Source of the DNA: Syntrophobacterales bacterium
Lineage (GTDB): Bacteria > Desulfobacterota > Desulfobaccia > Desulfobaccales > 0-14-0-80-60-11
DNA length: 49,953 bases
Direction: 5' to 3'
Assembly (NCBI GenBank): GCA_023512475.1
Contig: JAILZL010000020.1
Span: 1-49,953, forward strand
Of the stretch, positions 16,526 to 27,581 are shown piece by piece. A program made the translations under genes and the position numbers. Each line of letters opens with the position of its first letter. Positions within the stretch are counted from its first letter, which is position 1. The notes beneath the pieces were generated by a model. The model was given only the letters and a program-made list of their open reading frames with translations. It was not told where the DNA came from and did not search any database.

Positions 16526-17758
16526 TCAGCGGCGCCGCGGGCGGCGGGGTGGGGCTTGCCGCGGGGTGGAGGAGGAAAGGTGCGGGCGGGAGGCGGCCAG
16601 GCGCCGGAGGGCCTGCTCCTGGCTGGACACCGCCCGCAGAACCGGCCGGGCCTCGAAGGCCCCCAGGCGCACCGCCGTCTCCAGATCCCGGCGGGCGGCT
16701 TCCGTCTGGCCCAGATGGGCATAGGCCACCCCCCGGTGGCTGTAAGCCTCGGCGGCGGTGTGCCCCAGTTCCAGGGCCCGGCTGAGATCGGCCACCGCCG
16801 GCTCATAGCGCCCGAGGCGCACCAGGAGGATTCCTCGCTTGAGATAGGCCGGCGCCGGGCCCGGATCAGCGGCCAGAGCCCGCCCATAATCGGCCAGGGC
16901 GCCCTCCTCCTCCCCCGACTCCGCCCGCAGGTCTCCCCGGAGGAGGTAGATCCCGGCTTCCTTGAGGCCGCTTCTGAGGGCTTGCTCCAGGGCTTCCAGG
17001 GCCTGGGGCAGGTCCCCCAGCCGCATGTGCACCCGGGCGATGGCATAGTGGACCTCGGCGAGATCCGGGGACTGGGGCGGCAGAACCGACACGGCCTGCT
17101 GGAAATCCGTCAGGGCCCCCTGGTAGTGCCCCAGACCCTCAAAGGCCCGCCCCCGGAGCACCCAGGGCGAAGGAACCTCCGGGCGGTAGCCCAGCGCCAG
17201 GGACAGATCCCGCACCGCCTCCCGGTAGCGCTGCAGTTCCAGGGCGCACCGCCCCGTCAGATACCGCAGCCGCTCCGCGTCGGCGCCCAGCTCCAGGGCC
17301 CGGGTCAGGGCGGCATGAGCCTGGGCATAATGCCGCCCGGCCACCGCCTTCTCCCTCGCCCGCACCTGGCTCAGGGCCTGCATATGGCGGGCGGCCTGCT
17401 CCCGGAGAAGCTTCTCCGTGCGGGCCAAAGGGTCGGCGGACACGCGGGTGAGGGAAAACCACCCCAAACCCCCCAGGAGGACGGCAGTCCCCAGCAGGAG
17501 GCCGGCGGCCACCGGGTGCTCCCGGACCAGGTTCCAGACCCTCTCCCCGGGCCCGCCCGGCCACCGGCGCCGGAACCAGCGGGCGCGGGGGGATTGCTGC
17601 GCCTGCTCCTGAAGGTATTGGGTCACCTCCTCCGGGGTGTGCTCCTCCCGGAGGCCGAGGTCCCTTCCCCGCCGGATCAGGCCGCAGGTGGGACAGCGGA
17701 CCGCATAAGGGGCCATCTCCCCGCCGCAGCGGGGGCAAACCCGGCTGTCTGTGGCCAT
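16526..17758 (-). CDS. Zinc-ribbon, membrane-anchored TPR protein
   Basis: A 410-residue protein starting at the ATG at 17758, which has AGGAG 7 bases before it. Residues 8-25 form a zinc ribbon with two CxxC pairs (C8, C11, C22, C25). A charged linker follows, then one transmembrane helix (about residues 83-103, VAAGLLLGTAVLLGGLGWF), and then a series of TPR-like helix pairs to about residue 370 (for example LTDFQQAVSVLPPQ, AYLKRGILLVRLGRYEPAV). The last 30 residues are basic and disordered. A scaffold or assembly role is likely for TPR proteins; no partner is evident. Its stop is about 180 bases upstream of the ATPase start on the same strand. Confidence 0.75.
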   Translation of the reverse strand: MATDSRVCPRCGGEMAPYAVRCPTCGLIRRGRDLGLREEHTPEEVTQYLQEQAQQSPRARWFRRRWPGGPGERVWNLVREHPVAAGLLLGTAVLLGGLGWFSLTRVSADPLARTEKLLREQAARHMQALSQVRAREKAVAGRHYAQAHAALTRALELGADAERLRYLTGRCALELQRYREAVRDLSLALGYRPEVPSPWVLRGRAFEGLGHYQGALTDFQQAVSVLPPQSPDLAEVHYAIARVHMRLGDLPQALEALEQALRSGLKEAGIYLLRGDLRAESGEEEGALADYGRALAADPGPAPAYLKRGILLVRLGRYEPAVADLSRALELGHTAAEAYSHRGVAYAHLGQTEAARRDLETAVRLGAFEARPVLRAVSSQEQALRRLAASRPHLSSSTPRQAPPRRPRRR

Positions 17759-18003
17759 CTCCCTGCTCCTTTCCCCCGCCTGTCTCAAAAACCCTGCCAG
17801 CCGCCCGGCTTGACCCGCCCGGCCGCCGGACAGGCCATCCCCGGGGGTCTCCAGGTTTCAGGAGCTGAACCGCTGTGTTCCGGATCCGGAACTTCCGCCC
17901 CCGCGGTGTCCTTCCGGCTGATCCCCATCCTAGGCCGCCACAAGGACACAATCAAGCCGGGAGCGGCGAAAAAAAAGCGGAACCGTGATTCCGCTGGTCA
18001 GGG

Positions 18004-18081
18004 TGGCGGGGACGACGGGATTTGAACCCGCGACCTCCGGCGTGACAGGCCGGCGTTCTCACCGGGCTGAACTACGTCCCC
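18004..18081 (-). tRNA. tRNA-Asp (GTC)
   Basis: On the minus strand a full cloverleaf reads GGGGACG acceptor, GTTCAGCCCGGTGAGAAC D-arm, anticodon loop CTGTCAC (anticodon GTC), the TTCAAAT T-loop, CGTCCCC, discriminator G and an encoded CCA (18006-18004). Mature part without CCA is 18007-18081. Confidence 0.95.
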
Positions 18082-18302
18082 GAAATGTCATCCGCAGTCT
18101 TTTAAGTCCTGAGTCTTAATTTGATTTTAAGGTATCAAAGTCTATAATCACATCCCTGATCCGGTGAAACGGCTCATGCAGCGGGGCCTCCTTTTATCGG
18201 GCACCGCGCGCCTCCAGGTTGACCACCGTCTGATTATGCCATCCTTCTGGGAGGTTTTCGGCAGACGTTCGCTCTCTGCCCCCTCCACCTGCCCCCCGGC
18301 AT

Positions 18303-18329
18303 GCCTCCCGCCGGCCTGGGACGGGAGGC
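18303..18329 (-). terminator. Inverted repeat after lon, candidate transcription end
   Basis: GCCTCCCG (18303-18310) and CGGGAGGC (18322-18329) form an 8-bp stem just downstream of the lon stop. There is no T-run, so it may stabilise the 3' end rather than terminate. Confidence 0.35.
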
Positions 18330-18335
18330 TTCTTG

Positions 18336-20782
18336 TCAGTGCGCCTGGATCTCCGGAATCTCCGGCGGCGGCAGGAAGGCCGGCTCCGGGGCCACCGGCG
18401 GCGGCGCCGGCTTGAAGAGCCGCTCCGGATCGTCCAGCACCAGGGCCAGCTTCAGCACCTCGTCCATGTGATCCACGGGCACCAGCTCCACCGCCTTGAG
18501 GATGCGGGCCGGGATCTCCTTGATGTCCTTTTCGTTGTCCCGGGGAATGATGACCAGCTTCATCTGGTAGCGGTGGGCGGCGATGATCTTCTCTTTGAGG
18601 CCGCCGATGGGCAGGACCCGCCCTCTCAAGGTGATCTCCCCGGTCATGGCCACATCCCGCTTTACCGGGATCTGCAGCAGGGCGGAGACGAGGCTGGTGG
18701 CCATGGTGATGCCCGCGGACGGGCCGTCCTTGGGGATGGCCCCCTCCGGCACGTGGATGTGGAGATCAATCTTGCGGTAGAAGTCCCGGGCCAGCCCCAG
18801 GTTGTCCGCCACCGAGCGCACATAGGAGAGGGCCGCCTGGGCCGACTCCTGCATCACCTCGCCCAGTTTGCCGGTGATGAGCAGCTTGCCCCGCCCGGGC
18901 AGGACCACCACCTCGATCTGCAACAGCTCCCCGCCGAACTCGGTCCAGGCCAGGCCGTTGGTGAGGCCGATCTCGTCCTTTTCCTCGGTGCGGCCGTAGC
19001 GGTATTTGGGCACCCCCAGATACTGGGGCACGGACTGGCTGGTGACCCGCACCTTGTGGTCCCGGCCCTTTTCCGCCACTTCCCGGGCCACCTTCCGGCA
19101 GATGGCGGCGATCTCCCGCTCCAGGTTGCGCACCCCCGCCTCCCGGGTGTACTGGCGGATGATGGTGTAGATGGCGTTTTCCGAAAACTGGATGTTGTCC
19201 AGGGTCAGGCCGTTGGCCTGGGCCTGCTTGGGAATGAGGAATTTCTCCGCAATGTGGAGCTTCTCCACCTCGGTATAGCCCGGGATGCGGATGATCTCCA
19301 TGCGGTCCTGCAAGGGTAAGGGGATGGAGTAGAGGTTGTTGGCCGTGGTGATGAACATCACCTCGGAGAGATCATAGTCGCAGTCCAGATAGTGGTCGTT
19401 GAAGGCGACGTTCTGCTCCGGATCCAGGACCTCCAGCAGGGCCGCGGAGGGGTCGCCCCGGAAGTCGGTGCTCATCTTGTCCACTTCGTCCAGACAGAAG
19501 ACCGGGTTGTTGCTTTTGGCCTTCCGAAGGGACTGGATGATCTTTCCCGGCAGGGCGCCGATGTAGGTGCGGCGGTGGCCCCGGATCTCCGCCTCATCCC
19601 GGACGCCCCCCAAGGAGAGGCGCACGAAGTTGCGGCCCAAGGCCCGGGCCACGGAGCGGGCCAGGGAGGTCTTGCCCACCCCGGGCGGCCCCACCAGGCA
19701 GAGGATGGGGCCTTTCATCTTCTTCACCAGGCTCTGCACCGCCAGGTATTCCAGGATGCGCTCCTTGGGCTTCTCCAGGCCGTAGTGGTCTTCGTCCAGG
19801 ATGCGCTGGGCCTCGGCGATGTCGTAGCGGTCCTTGGTCTTCTCATACCAGGGGAGCGACAGGAGCCAGTCAATGTAGTTCCGGGAGACGGTGGCCTCGG
19901 CGCTCATGGGGCTCATGAGCTTGAGTTTTTTAAGCTCGTGCTTCACCTTCTGGGTGGCCTCGGCGCTCATGCGCTTGCGCCTGAGGCGCCGCTCCAGCTC
20001 CTGGATCTCGCTTTTGAGGTCCTCCTTTTCCCCCATCTCCTTCTGGATGGCCCGCATCTGCTCGTTGAGATAGTACTCCCGCTGGGTCTTTTCCATCTGC
20101 TTCTTGACCCGGTTTTTGATGCGGTTTTCGATGGTGAGGACCTCGTTCTCCTGGTTGAGGAGGGTGAGCACCCGCTCCAGGCGCTTCACCGGATCCAGGT
20201 TCTCCAGGAGGGCCTGCTTCTCCTCGGTCTTCACCGCCAGGTGGCCGGCGACGGAGTCGGCCAGGCGGCCGGGGTCCTCCAGGCCGGCCACCGACTGCAG
20301 GGCCTCCTGAGGGACCTTCTTGTTCAGTTTGATGTAGGTCTCAAAGCTCTCCACCACCGCCCGGCGCAGGGCCTCGGCTTCGGGGGAGGGCTCCCAGACC
20401 TCGTGCAGCTCCTCCGCCTCCACCTGGAAGAAGTGGGGGCTGGGGAGATACTGCCGCACATACGCCCGGTATTTGCCCTCGATGAGCACCTTGACGGTGC
20501 CGTCGGGGAGGCGGAGCATCTGCAGGATGGCGGCCAGGGTGCCCACCCGGTGGATTTCGCTCTCCTTGGGCTCATCCCGCCGGGCGTCCTTCTGGGCGCA
20601 CAACAGCACATATTTGTCCTGGCCCATGGCATGATCCAGGGCGGCGATGGAGCGCTCCCGGCCGATGAACAGCGGCACCACCATGTGGGGGAAGACCACG
20701 ATGTCCCTCAGCGGCAACAGGGGCACCGTCTGGTGCCGCTTGCCGTTTTGGTCCCCCTTGGAGGATCGGTTCAGACGAAACA

Positions 20783-20786
<4 letters not shown>
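18336..20786 (-). CDS. lon: ATP-dependent protease Lon
   Basis: An 816-residue Lon protease from the ATG at 20786, which overlaps the clpX stop (ATGA). Domain order: N-terminal substrate-binding LON domain ([20 protein letters not shown]), coiled region ([18 protein letters not shown]), AAA+ module with Walker [14 protein letters not shown] and DEVDK, and C-terminal serine/lysine protease domain. The catalytic Ser is in [11 protein letters not shown] and the Lys in [12 protein letters not shown]. It degrades misfolded and short-lived regulatory proteins in the cytoplasm. The Pro-rich tail ([16 protein letters not shown]) is an extension beyond the usual end. It is last in the tig-clpP-clpX-lon cluster. 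The frame extends 36 codons upstream, inside clpX, without similarity. Confidence 0.97.
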
Positions 20787-22066
<1,280 letters not shown>

Positions 22067-22215
22067 GCGCTCTGTCCTCCCCAAACCCGCGGGTGGGTCT
22101 GGTGTTCGTCTGATGCACTCAGGCGGCCCCCCCTGGAGACGGCCCGATCCCCACTCAGTTATCGGCAGCCGGCCCCGGTTTCATGACGGTGGCCGGACTC
22201 AGGGTCCGGACCGGA

Positions 22216-22815
22216 TCAGACCGGGGTGGCCAGGCTGCGGCGTTCGATGACCTCGTCCACGATGCCGTAGTTCTTGGCCTCGTAGCCGCTCATATAGAAA
22301 TCCCGGTCCGTATCCTGCTGGATGCGCTCGATGGGCTGGCCCGTGTGGTGGGCCAGGATACGGTTCAGATCCTCCCTCAGCCGGAGGATCTCCCGGGCCT
22401 GAATGTCCACGTCGGTGGCCTGCCCCGAAAAGCTCCCCATCACCTGGTGGATGAGGATGCGGGAATGGGGCAGGGCATAGCGCTTGCCTTTCTCGCCCGC
22501 GGCCAGGAGCAGGGCCCCCATGCTGGCGGCCTGGCCCACGCAGTAGGTGGCCACCGGCGAGCGGATATACTGCATGGTGTCATAAATGGCCAGGCCGGCG
22601 GTCACCAGCCCGCCCGGAGAATTAATGTAAAAGTGAATCTCCCGGTCCGAATCTTCCGCCTCCAGAAACAGGAGCTGTGCGATGATGAGATTGGCCACCT
22701 CATCAGTGACCGCGGTCCCCAGGAAGATGATCCGGTCCTTCAGGAGCCGGGAATAGATGTCATACGCCCTCTCCCCGCGGCTGGACTGCTCCACCACTAT
22801 GGGAATCAACTGCAT
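22216..22815 (-). CDS. clpP: ATP-dependent Clp protease proteolytic subunit ClpP
   Basis: A 199-residue serine protease that forms the tetradecameric chamber docked by ClpX. The catalytic triad is visible: Ser98 in [12 protein letters not shown], His123 in [10 protein letters not shown], and Asp172 in DTDRDFYMS. The N-terminus ([21 protein letters not shown]) is the typical start of bacterial ClpP with the short axial-loop segment. The gene starts 2 bases after the trigger factor stop, so the two are almost certainly co-transcribed. Length and motif spacing are normal. Confidence 0.98.
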   Translation of the reverse strand: MQLIPIVVEQSSRGERAYDIYSRLLKDRIIFLGTAVTDEVANLIIAQLLFLEAEDSDREIHFYINSPGGLVTAGLAIYDTMQYIRSPVATYCVGQAASMGALLLAAGEKGKRYALPHSRILIHQVMGSFSGQATDVDIQAREILRLREDLNRILAHHTGQPIERIQQDTDRDFYMSGYEAKNYGIVDEVIERRSLATPV

Positions 22816-22817
22816 CC

Positions 22818-24137
22818 TTACTCCTTGGGCGCGGCCGGGGCCTCAGAGTGGAGCTCGGCCTGCCCGATGATGAGTTTCATGATCTTTTCATCCCGAAGCT
22901 GTTGCCTCAGCGGCTCCAGCAGGTTGTTCTGCCGATAGTACTGCCGCACCTCCTCCACCGGGCGGCCCAGGGCCTCGGCGTAGCGGGCCAGGGTCTCCTC
23001 CACTTCGGCTTCGCTCACCTCCACCTTCTCGGCCTGGGCGATGCGGTCCAGAATGAGCCGGCTCTTCACCCGGAACTCGGCCTTGGGCGCCAGGGTCTCC
23101 AGCATCCGGGGGTGATCCAGCCCCTCCACCTTTACCCCGTAGGATTGCAGCCGGGCCAGCTGCTCCCGGTGCATCGCCTCCTGCTCCCGCCGGACCAGGG
23201 AGGGCGGCACTTCAAAAGGATGAGCGGCCGCCAACTGTTCCAGCACCTGCTGCTCCAGGTGGGCCTGCCGCTCCCGTTCCTTTTTCTTAATAATATCGCT
23301 TCTCACGGCCTCCCGCAAGTCAGCCAGGGTCTGGAAGTTGCCGCCCAGACTCTGGGCGAAGGCGTCATCCAGCTCCGGCACCACCTGCTCCTTGATCTCG
23401 TGGAGCTTAACGGCGAATTCGATGACCTTGCCCGCCAGGAGGGGATGGAAGAAATCCGGCGGCAGCTCCACGCTGAAGCGGGTCTCGCCCCCCGGCAGAA
23501 GACCGATGAGGTGCTGTTCAAACTCCGGGTTGAATTTGCCCGCCCCCACTTCCAGGTAGATGTTCTCCCCCTTGCCCTCCGGGAGCTCCTCGCCCGCGAA
23601 ATAGGCCTGATAATCCAGGATGACGAAATCCCCTTCCTGCACCGGCCGGGGCTCGGCCACCGGCTGCAGGGTGGTGTTGTGCTCCTGGATCTCCCGCAGC
23701 CGGGCGTCCACCATCTCCTCGGTGACCTCGGCGCCGGGATCGGTGAGCGTGAGGCCCCGGTAGTCGGCCAGCTCGAATTCCGGCGGCACTTCCAGCTCCA
23801 CCACGAAGCGGTAGTCCTCCCCCGGCACCACCGGCGGCACCGGCTCCGGCCAGTGGAAGTTCAAGGGGATGAGGGCCTGCTCCTGGAGGGCCTCCCCCAG
23901 GGAGCGGCGCACCAGGTCATCGGAGACTTCCTGCTCCACCTGCTTGCGATAGTACATCTCCAGAACCGCCCGGGGCACCCTGCCGGGGCGAAAGCCCTTG
24001 ACCTTGGCCCGCTTGCCCAGATCCCGGTAGGCCCGGTCCACCGCCTGGGCGACCTCCTCCTTGGGCACCACAATGGCCAGCTTGCGTTTGATGGGGCTGA
24101 GGGTCTCCACTTCTACCTGAATGGGGATGGGTGTCAT
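22818..24137 (-). CDS. tig: Trigger factor, ribosome-associated chaperone and peptidyl-prolyl isomerase
   Basis: A 439-residue protein with the three trigger-factor domains in order. The N-terminal ribosome-binding domain has the signature KGFRPGRVP (near residue 48). The FKBP-like isomerase domain runs about residues 155-245 ([24 protein letters not shown]). The helical C-terminal substrate cradle ends in [12 protein letters not shown]. It binds near the ribosome exit tunnel and shields nascent chains. It is first in the tig-clpP-clpX-lon operon, so folding and degradation are expressed together. An AAGGAAAG ribosome site lies upstream. tRNA-Leu lies about 160 bases upstream on the same strand. 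Confidence 0.95.
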   Translation of the reverse strand: MTPIPIQVEVETLSPIKRKLAIVVPKEEVAQAVDRAYRDLGKRAKVKGFRPGRVPRAVLEMYYRKQVEQEVSDDLVRRSLGEALQEQALIPLNFHWPEPVPPVVPGEDYRFVVELEVPPEFELADYRGLTLTDPGAEVTEEMVDARLREIQEHNTTLQPVAEPRPVQEGDFVILDYQAYFAGEELPEGKGENIYLEVGAGKFNPEFEQHLIGLLPGGETRFSVELPPDFFHPLLAGKVIEFAVKLHEIKEQVVPELDDAFAQSLGGNFQTLADLREAVRSDIIKKKERERQAHLEQQVLEQLAAAHPFEVPPSLVRREQEAMHREQLARLQSYGVKVEGLDHPRMLETLAPKAEFRVKSRLILDRIAQAEKVEVSEAEVEETLARYAEALGRPVEEVRQYYRQNNLLEPLRQQLRDEKIMKLIIGQAELHSEAPAAPKE

Positions 24138-24297
24138 TGGCGATCCAACTTTCCTTATCCGTGATTTTTCTGGAATCAGCCGGGCGCCAGGCCCGACGGT
24201 GCCGCCACGCCCTGCCCGTCCTCTTCCGGGAGGGACGGAAAAATCGCGCCCTTTCTCCTCCCGGCCCCGGAAAGGACAGCCTGGCGGGGAAGGGATG

Positions 24298-24379
24298 TGC
24301 GAGAGGGGGGACTCGAACCCCCACGGTGAACCCGCTGGATCCTAAGTCCAGTGCGTCTGCCAGATTCCGCCACTCTCGC
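24298..24379 (-). tRNA. tRNA-Leu (TAG)
   Basis: Minus-strand cloverleaf with acceptor GCGAGAG paired to CTCTCGC, D-arm start TGGCGGAATCTGGCAGACGC, anticodon loop around CTTAGGA (anticodon TAG), long variable arm and GTTCGAGTC T-loop. No CCA is encoded after the discriminator A, unlike the other tRNAs here. Confidence 0.93.
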
Positions 24380-24482
24380 AGATTGCGGCATTATTGTAAA
24401 TCTATTTTCCCCACCCCGGCAAGTCCAGGCGCCGCAGCCGCCGCCTTTTCCCGGCCAGGCGTCCCGGCCGGGGCCCCGGTCG

Positions 24483-24511
24483 TTGCCCCCCGCCCCCGCC
24501 TTTGTTATAAT
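24483..24511 (+). promoter_or_regulatory. Sigma70-type promoter for the M18 aminopeptidase gene
   Basis: TTGCCC (24483-24488), a 17-base spacer, and a perfect TATAAT (24506-24511). Transcription would begin near 24518, giving a leader of about 135 bases before the aminopeptidase ATG at 24653. Confidence 0.7.
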
Positions 24512-24652
24512 GCATTGATTTCAGTCCTTATGGGAGGGGCCCGGAGTCGTGGAGTCCGGGCCCCTCTCCCCCATCTCACCCCACCCTGTCAAGGGAGGTG
24601 GGTGGGGAGGTGGAGGGGGCGGACCCCCGCCCTCTCCCTATAGGAGGCTCGC

Positions 24653-26071
24653 ATGGCGGACGCAGTGGACAAGGAGCAGTGGGAGCAACTGCGGGAGAAG
24701 CTCACGGTCACGCCCAGGCTGGTATGGGACCAGGTGGATGAGGCGGAGCGGGCCGAAATCATGGCCTATGCCGAGCGCTACAAGCGTTTCCTCAACCGGG
24801 CCAAGACCGAGCGGGAGGCGGTGGCGGAGATTGAGGCCCAGGCCCGGGCCGCGGGTTTTGCGGACCTGGCCCGAGGGGAGCCCGGGGAGCGCTGCTTTTA
24901 CAACTACAAAGGCAAGACCATCGCCCTCATGGTGCGGGGCCGCCGCCCCCTCACCGAGGGCCTGCGCCTGGTGGCGGCCCACATCGACGCCCCTCGCCTG
25001 GACCTGAAGCAGTACCCCCTTTATGAGGACACCGACCTGGTTTTCTTAAAGACCCACTATTACGGCGGCATCAAGAAATACCAGTGGCTGGCCCGGCCTT
25101 TGGCCCTGCACGGGGTGGTCCTCAGGGCCGACGGCACCCGGGTGGAGCTCAGCATCGGGGAGGACCCCGAGGATCCGGTCTTCACGGTGCTGGACCTCCT
25201 GCCGCACCTGGCCCGCAAGGTGCAGATGGACAAGAAGGTCTCCGAGGCCTTTGAGGGCGAAAAGCTCAACGTGCTGGTGGGCTCCCTGCCCCTGGGGGAC
25301 AAGGATACCAAGGAGCGCTTCAAGCTGGCCCTGCTGAAGTATCTCCAGGACACCTACGGCATCACCGAGGAGGACCTGGTGAGCGCCGAACTGGAGGTGG
25401 TGCCCGCCGGGCCCGCCCGGGACGTGGGCTGGGACCGCAGCCTGGTGGCCGCCTACGGTCAGGACGACCGCTCCTGCGCCTACCCCGCCCTGGAGGCCAT
25501 CCTCACCCTCACCGCCCCGGAGCACACCTGCATGGCCCTCTTCTATGACAAGGAAGAGGTGGGGAGCGACGGCAACACCTCCGCCAAAAGCTGCCTCCTG
25601 GAGGAGCTGGTGGAGCAGCTCCTGGAGCGGGAGGGCCTAAGCCCCCTGCTCCGGCGCCGGGTGCTCATGGCCTCCCGGGCCATCTCCGCCGATGTCAACG
25701 GCGCCCTGGATCCGGACTACCCCGAGGTCCACGAAAAGCGCAACGCCGCCAAGCTGGGCTACGGCGTCTGCCTCACCAAATACACCGGCCACGGCGGCAA
25801 ATACATGGCCAACGACGCCCACGCCGAATACCTGGCCTGGCTGCGGCGGATCTTCAACGAGGCCGGGGTCATCTGGCAGGCGGCCCACCTGGGCAAGGTG
25901 GATGAGGGCGGCGGCGGCACCATCGCCAAATACCTGGCGGTGCACGGCCTGGAGATCATCGACTCCGGCCCTCCGGTGCTCTCCATGCACTCGCCCTTTG
26001 AGGTGGCCTCCAAGGCCGATCTGTATATGACCTACAAAGCCTTCCGGACCTTTTTCCAGGCACCGGTCTGA
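24653..26071 (+). CDS. M18 family metallo-aminopeptidase
   Basis: A 472-residue zinc aminopeptidase of the M18 (aspartyl aminopeptidase-like) family. Metal-site segments are visible: AAHIDAPRLDLKQYP near residue 105, ALFYDKEEVGSDGNTSAK near residue 300, and ISADVNGALDPDYPEVHEKR near residue 345. The segment HYYGGIKKYQWLARPLALHG is also typical. It removes N-terminal residues from peptides in the cytoplasm; substrate preference cannot be read. The ATG has AGGAGG 5 bases upstream and a good sigma70 promoter further up. It stands alone: tRNA-Leu is divergent upstream, and the next gene is 170 bases downstream. Confidence 0.9.
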   Translation: MADAVDKEQWEQLREKLTVTPRLVWDQVDEAERAEIMAYAERYKRFLNRAKTEREAVAEIEAQARAAGFADLARGEPGERCFYNYKGKTIALMVRGRRPLTEGLRLVAAHIDAPRLDLKQYPLYEDTDLVFLKTHYYGGIKKYQWLARPLALHGVVLRADGTRVELSIGEDPEDPVFTVLDLLPHLARKVQMDKKVSEAFEGEKLNVLVGSLPLGDKDTKERFKLALLKYLQDTYGITEEDLVSAELEVVPAGPARDVGWDRSLVAAYGQDDRSCAYPALEAILTLTAPEHTCMALFYDKEEVGSDGNTSAKSCLLEELVEQLLEREGLSPLLRRRVLMASRAISADVNGALDPDYPEVHEKRNAAKLGYGVCLTKYTGHGGKYMANDAHAEYLAWLRRIFNEAGVIWQAAHLGKVDEGGGGTIAKYLAVHGLEIIDSGPPVLSMHSPFEVASKADLYMTYKAFRTFFQAPV

Positions 26072-26089
26072 AGGCCCCGCTTTTCTCTT

Positions 26090-26108
26090 CCGGACCTCCC
26101 GGGTCCGG
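26090..26108 (+). terminator. Short inverted repeat after the aminopeptidase gene
   Basis: CCGGACC (26090-26096) pairs with GGTCCGG (26102-26108) 18 bases after the stop. The T-rich stretch that follows is interrupted (GTTATAGTT), so this is only a weak terminator candidate. Confidence 0.35.
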
Positions 26109-26241
26109 GTTATAGTTATGGGGAGGCGGGCCAGAGGGGCAGAGGCGGCCCCTCCCCGCTCCCATAAGGGAGTGGGGTGATGGCCTGGGGGCGGGGGCGG
26201 GAACCACCTCTTGTCCCCCTCTCCCGGAAGCGGACGGCACT

Positions 26242-26829
26242 ATGGGCAGATTCTTTTCCCGTTTCAAATTCAAGGAGGCGGACCCCACCGGGGCCACCTG
26301 GGGGAATATCGCCAACTTTTACAGCCTGCTGTTGTTTCTTATCACCATCCCCTTCGTGCTCATCGTGGCCCTGGTGTGGCTCACCGGCATTTTGGGCTTC
26401 AGCGCCTGGATCTTTGCCGGGTTTGCCGTGCTGTTGGCCGTGGCCGTGTACCGGGCCTGGCGGGGCTGGGAGAATTTCAAGCAGCGCATGGCCGCCCAGA
26501 GCGGCGACTTCCAGGACCTGGTGCGGGAGGCCGCCAGAAGCGGCAAGGATATGGAAATCTCCCTGCTGAACGGGGTTGTGACCCTGCGCTACAAAGGGCG
26601 GGGGAACTGGCCCGCGGCCCTGCCCGGCGCCCGGCCGGAGCTTCTGGCCCTGGCGCCCCCGGAAGACCTGGCGGAGGCCGACGTGGTGAGCGTCGCCCCG
26701 GCCCCCCTCACCCCGGAGCGCATGCGCCAGGAGCTGGAGGGTTTCTTGCGCCTCCGGGAGGAAGGGGTCATCACCCCGGAGGAATTCGACCGCATCAAGG
26801 CGGGCCTGATGGAGCGCCTGAGCGCCTGA
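26242..26829 (+). CDS. Two-TM membrane protein with C-terminal SHOCT-like domain
   Basis: A 195-residue protein with two adjacent transmembrane helices near residues 26-75 (LLLFLITIPFVLIVALVWL, FAGFAVLLAVAVY), a charged central part, and a C-terminal SHOCT-like motif, ELEGFLRLREEGVITPEEFDRIKAGLM. SHOCT domains are short C-terminal modules thought to mediate oligomerisation. No further function can be assigned. Its transcript ends at a strong terminator (26898-26945). The next gene is convergent. Confidence 0.7.
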   Translation: MGRFFSRFKFKEADPTGATWGNIANFYSLLLFLITIPFVLIVALVWLTGILGFSAWIFAGFAVLLAVAVYRAWRGWENFKQRMAAQSGDFQDLVREAARSGKDMEISLLNGVVTLRYKGRGNWPAALPGARPELLALAPPEDLAEADVVSVAPAPLTPERMRQELEGFLRLREEGVITPEEFDRIKAGLMERLSA

Positions 26830-26897
26830 GTCACGGGGGGAGGGCCGGGGATTCGGGGACCTGCGGAGCGGCTCTCCCACGGCCCCGGCTCCAAACG

Positions 26898-26945
26898 GAG
26901 GGGAGGGAGGAGGAGCCAGAGCTCCCCGGGCCCTCCCCTCTTTTT
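26898..26945 (+). terminator. Strong Rho-independent terminator
   Basis: A perfect 10-bp stem, GAGGGGAGGG (26898-26907) and CCCTCCCCTC (26931-26940), with a further internal GGAG/CTCC pairing, followed by TTTTT (26941-26945). It ends the plus-strand gene and touches the stop codon of the convergent minus-strand gene. Confidence 0.85.
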
Positions 26946-27573
26946 ATTCCTCCCCGGGCTCCTCCGGGCGGATTTCCTCTCTCCCCAGGGCGAAGGCCGG
27001 GCCCGCGGTCAGGGAGGTGGAGTCCCAGAAATCCCGGCGGTAGCGGTAGTAGTCGTGCAGCCGGCCCAGGCAGTGGATGAGACGCGTGAGGGCGTCGTCC
27101 CCCAGCCGGTCCAGGCAGGTCTGAAAAAAGACCAGGAAGGCCGCAGGCAGGTAAAACCCCTCCTTGCCCACGCTTCCCTGAAAATTCAGGCGATAGGAGC
27201 CGTCCTGCATCTGATAGAAATCGGCCTGGTAGCGGCGCTCCGGCGCGGTGGCCGGCGCCGGGCCCAGGCTGACCGCGCCCAACGGCAGGCGGGGCCGCTT
27301 GGGCGGGCCCTCCCCGGTCAGGACCAGCCCCTTCACCTGGTCCAGAAACTCCATGAGCTCCTTGGCCACCCGGGTTTCATTCTGTTCCGCCAGCTCAAAG
27401 AGGATCCGGGCATAGAGGTAGAGCGCCAGCAGGACGGTGTCCCCCTCCTGGTCCTGGCTGTTATACCAATACACCGCCGGCACGGCCAGGTTGCCGGCGT
27501 AAAAATCCACCCGCACACTGATCTTGTGAAGGCCCCGGTCCCGGACCAGGCGGGACAGCCAGCGTTTCAGCAT
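26944..27573 (-). CDS. Conserved hypothetical protein, downstream partner of DUF3426 protein
   Basis: A 209-residue soluble protein, MLKRWLSRLVRDRGLHKISV at its start, with no signal peptide or membrane helix. It is acidic at the C-terminus and mixed alpha/beta, rich in aromatic residues in the second half (FYLPAAFLVFFQTCL, RLHDYYRYRRDFWDS). I do not recognise a family. The ATG at 27573 has GAAGG 5 bases upstream, better than the GTG at 27579. The gene starts 8 bases after the DUF3426 gene stop, so the two are an operon and may work together. Confidence 0.65.
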   Translation of the reverse strand: MLKRWLSRLVRDRGLHKISVRVDFYAGNLAVPAVYWYNSQDQEGDTVLLALYLYARILFELAEQNETRVAKELMEFLDQVKGLVLTGEGPPKRPRLPLGAVSLGPAPATAPERRYQADFYQMQDGSYRLNFQGSVGKEGFYLPAAFLVFFQTCLDRLGDDALTRLIHCLGRLHDYYRYRRDFWDSTSLTAGPAFALGREEIRPEEPGEE

Positions 27574-27581
27574 AGGCACCT

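Noticed and set aside
26116-26880. 254-residue minus-strand frame opposite the SHOCT protein gene
   Set aside because: Gln/His/Gly-rich antisense shadow; the plus-strand protein has real membrane helices and a SHOCT motif.
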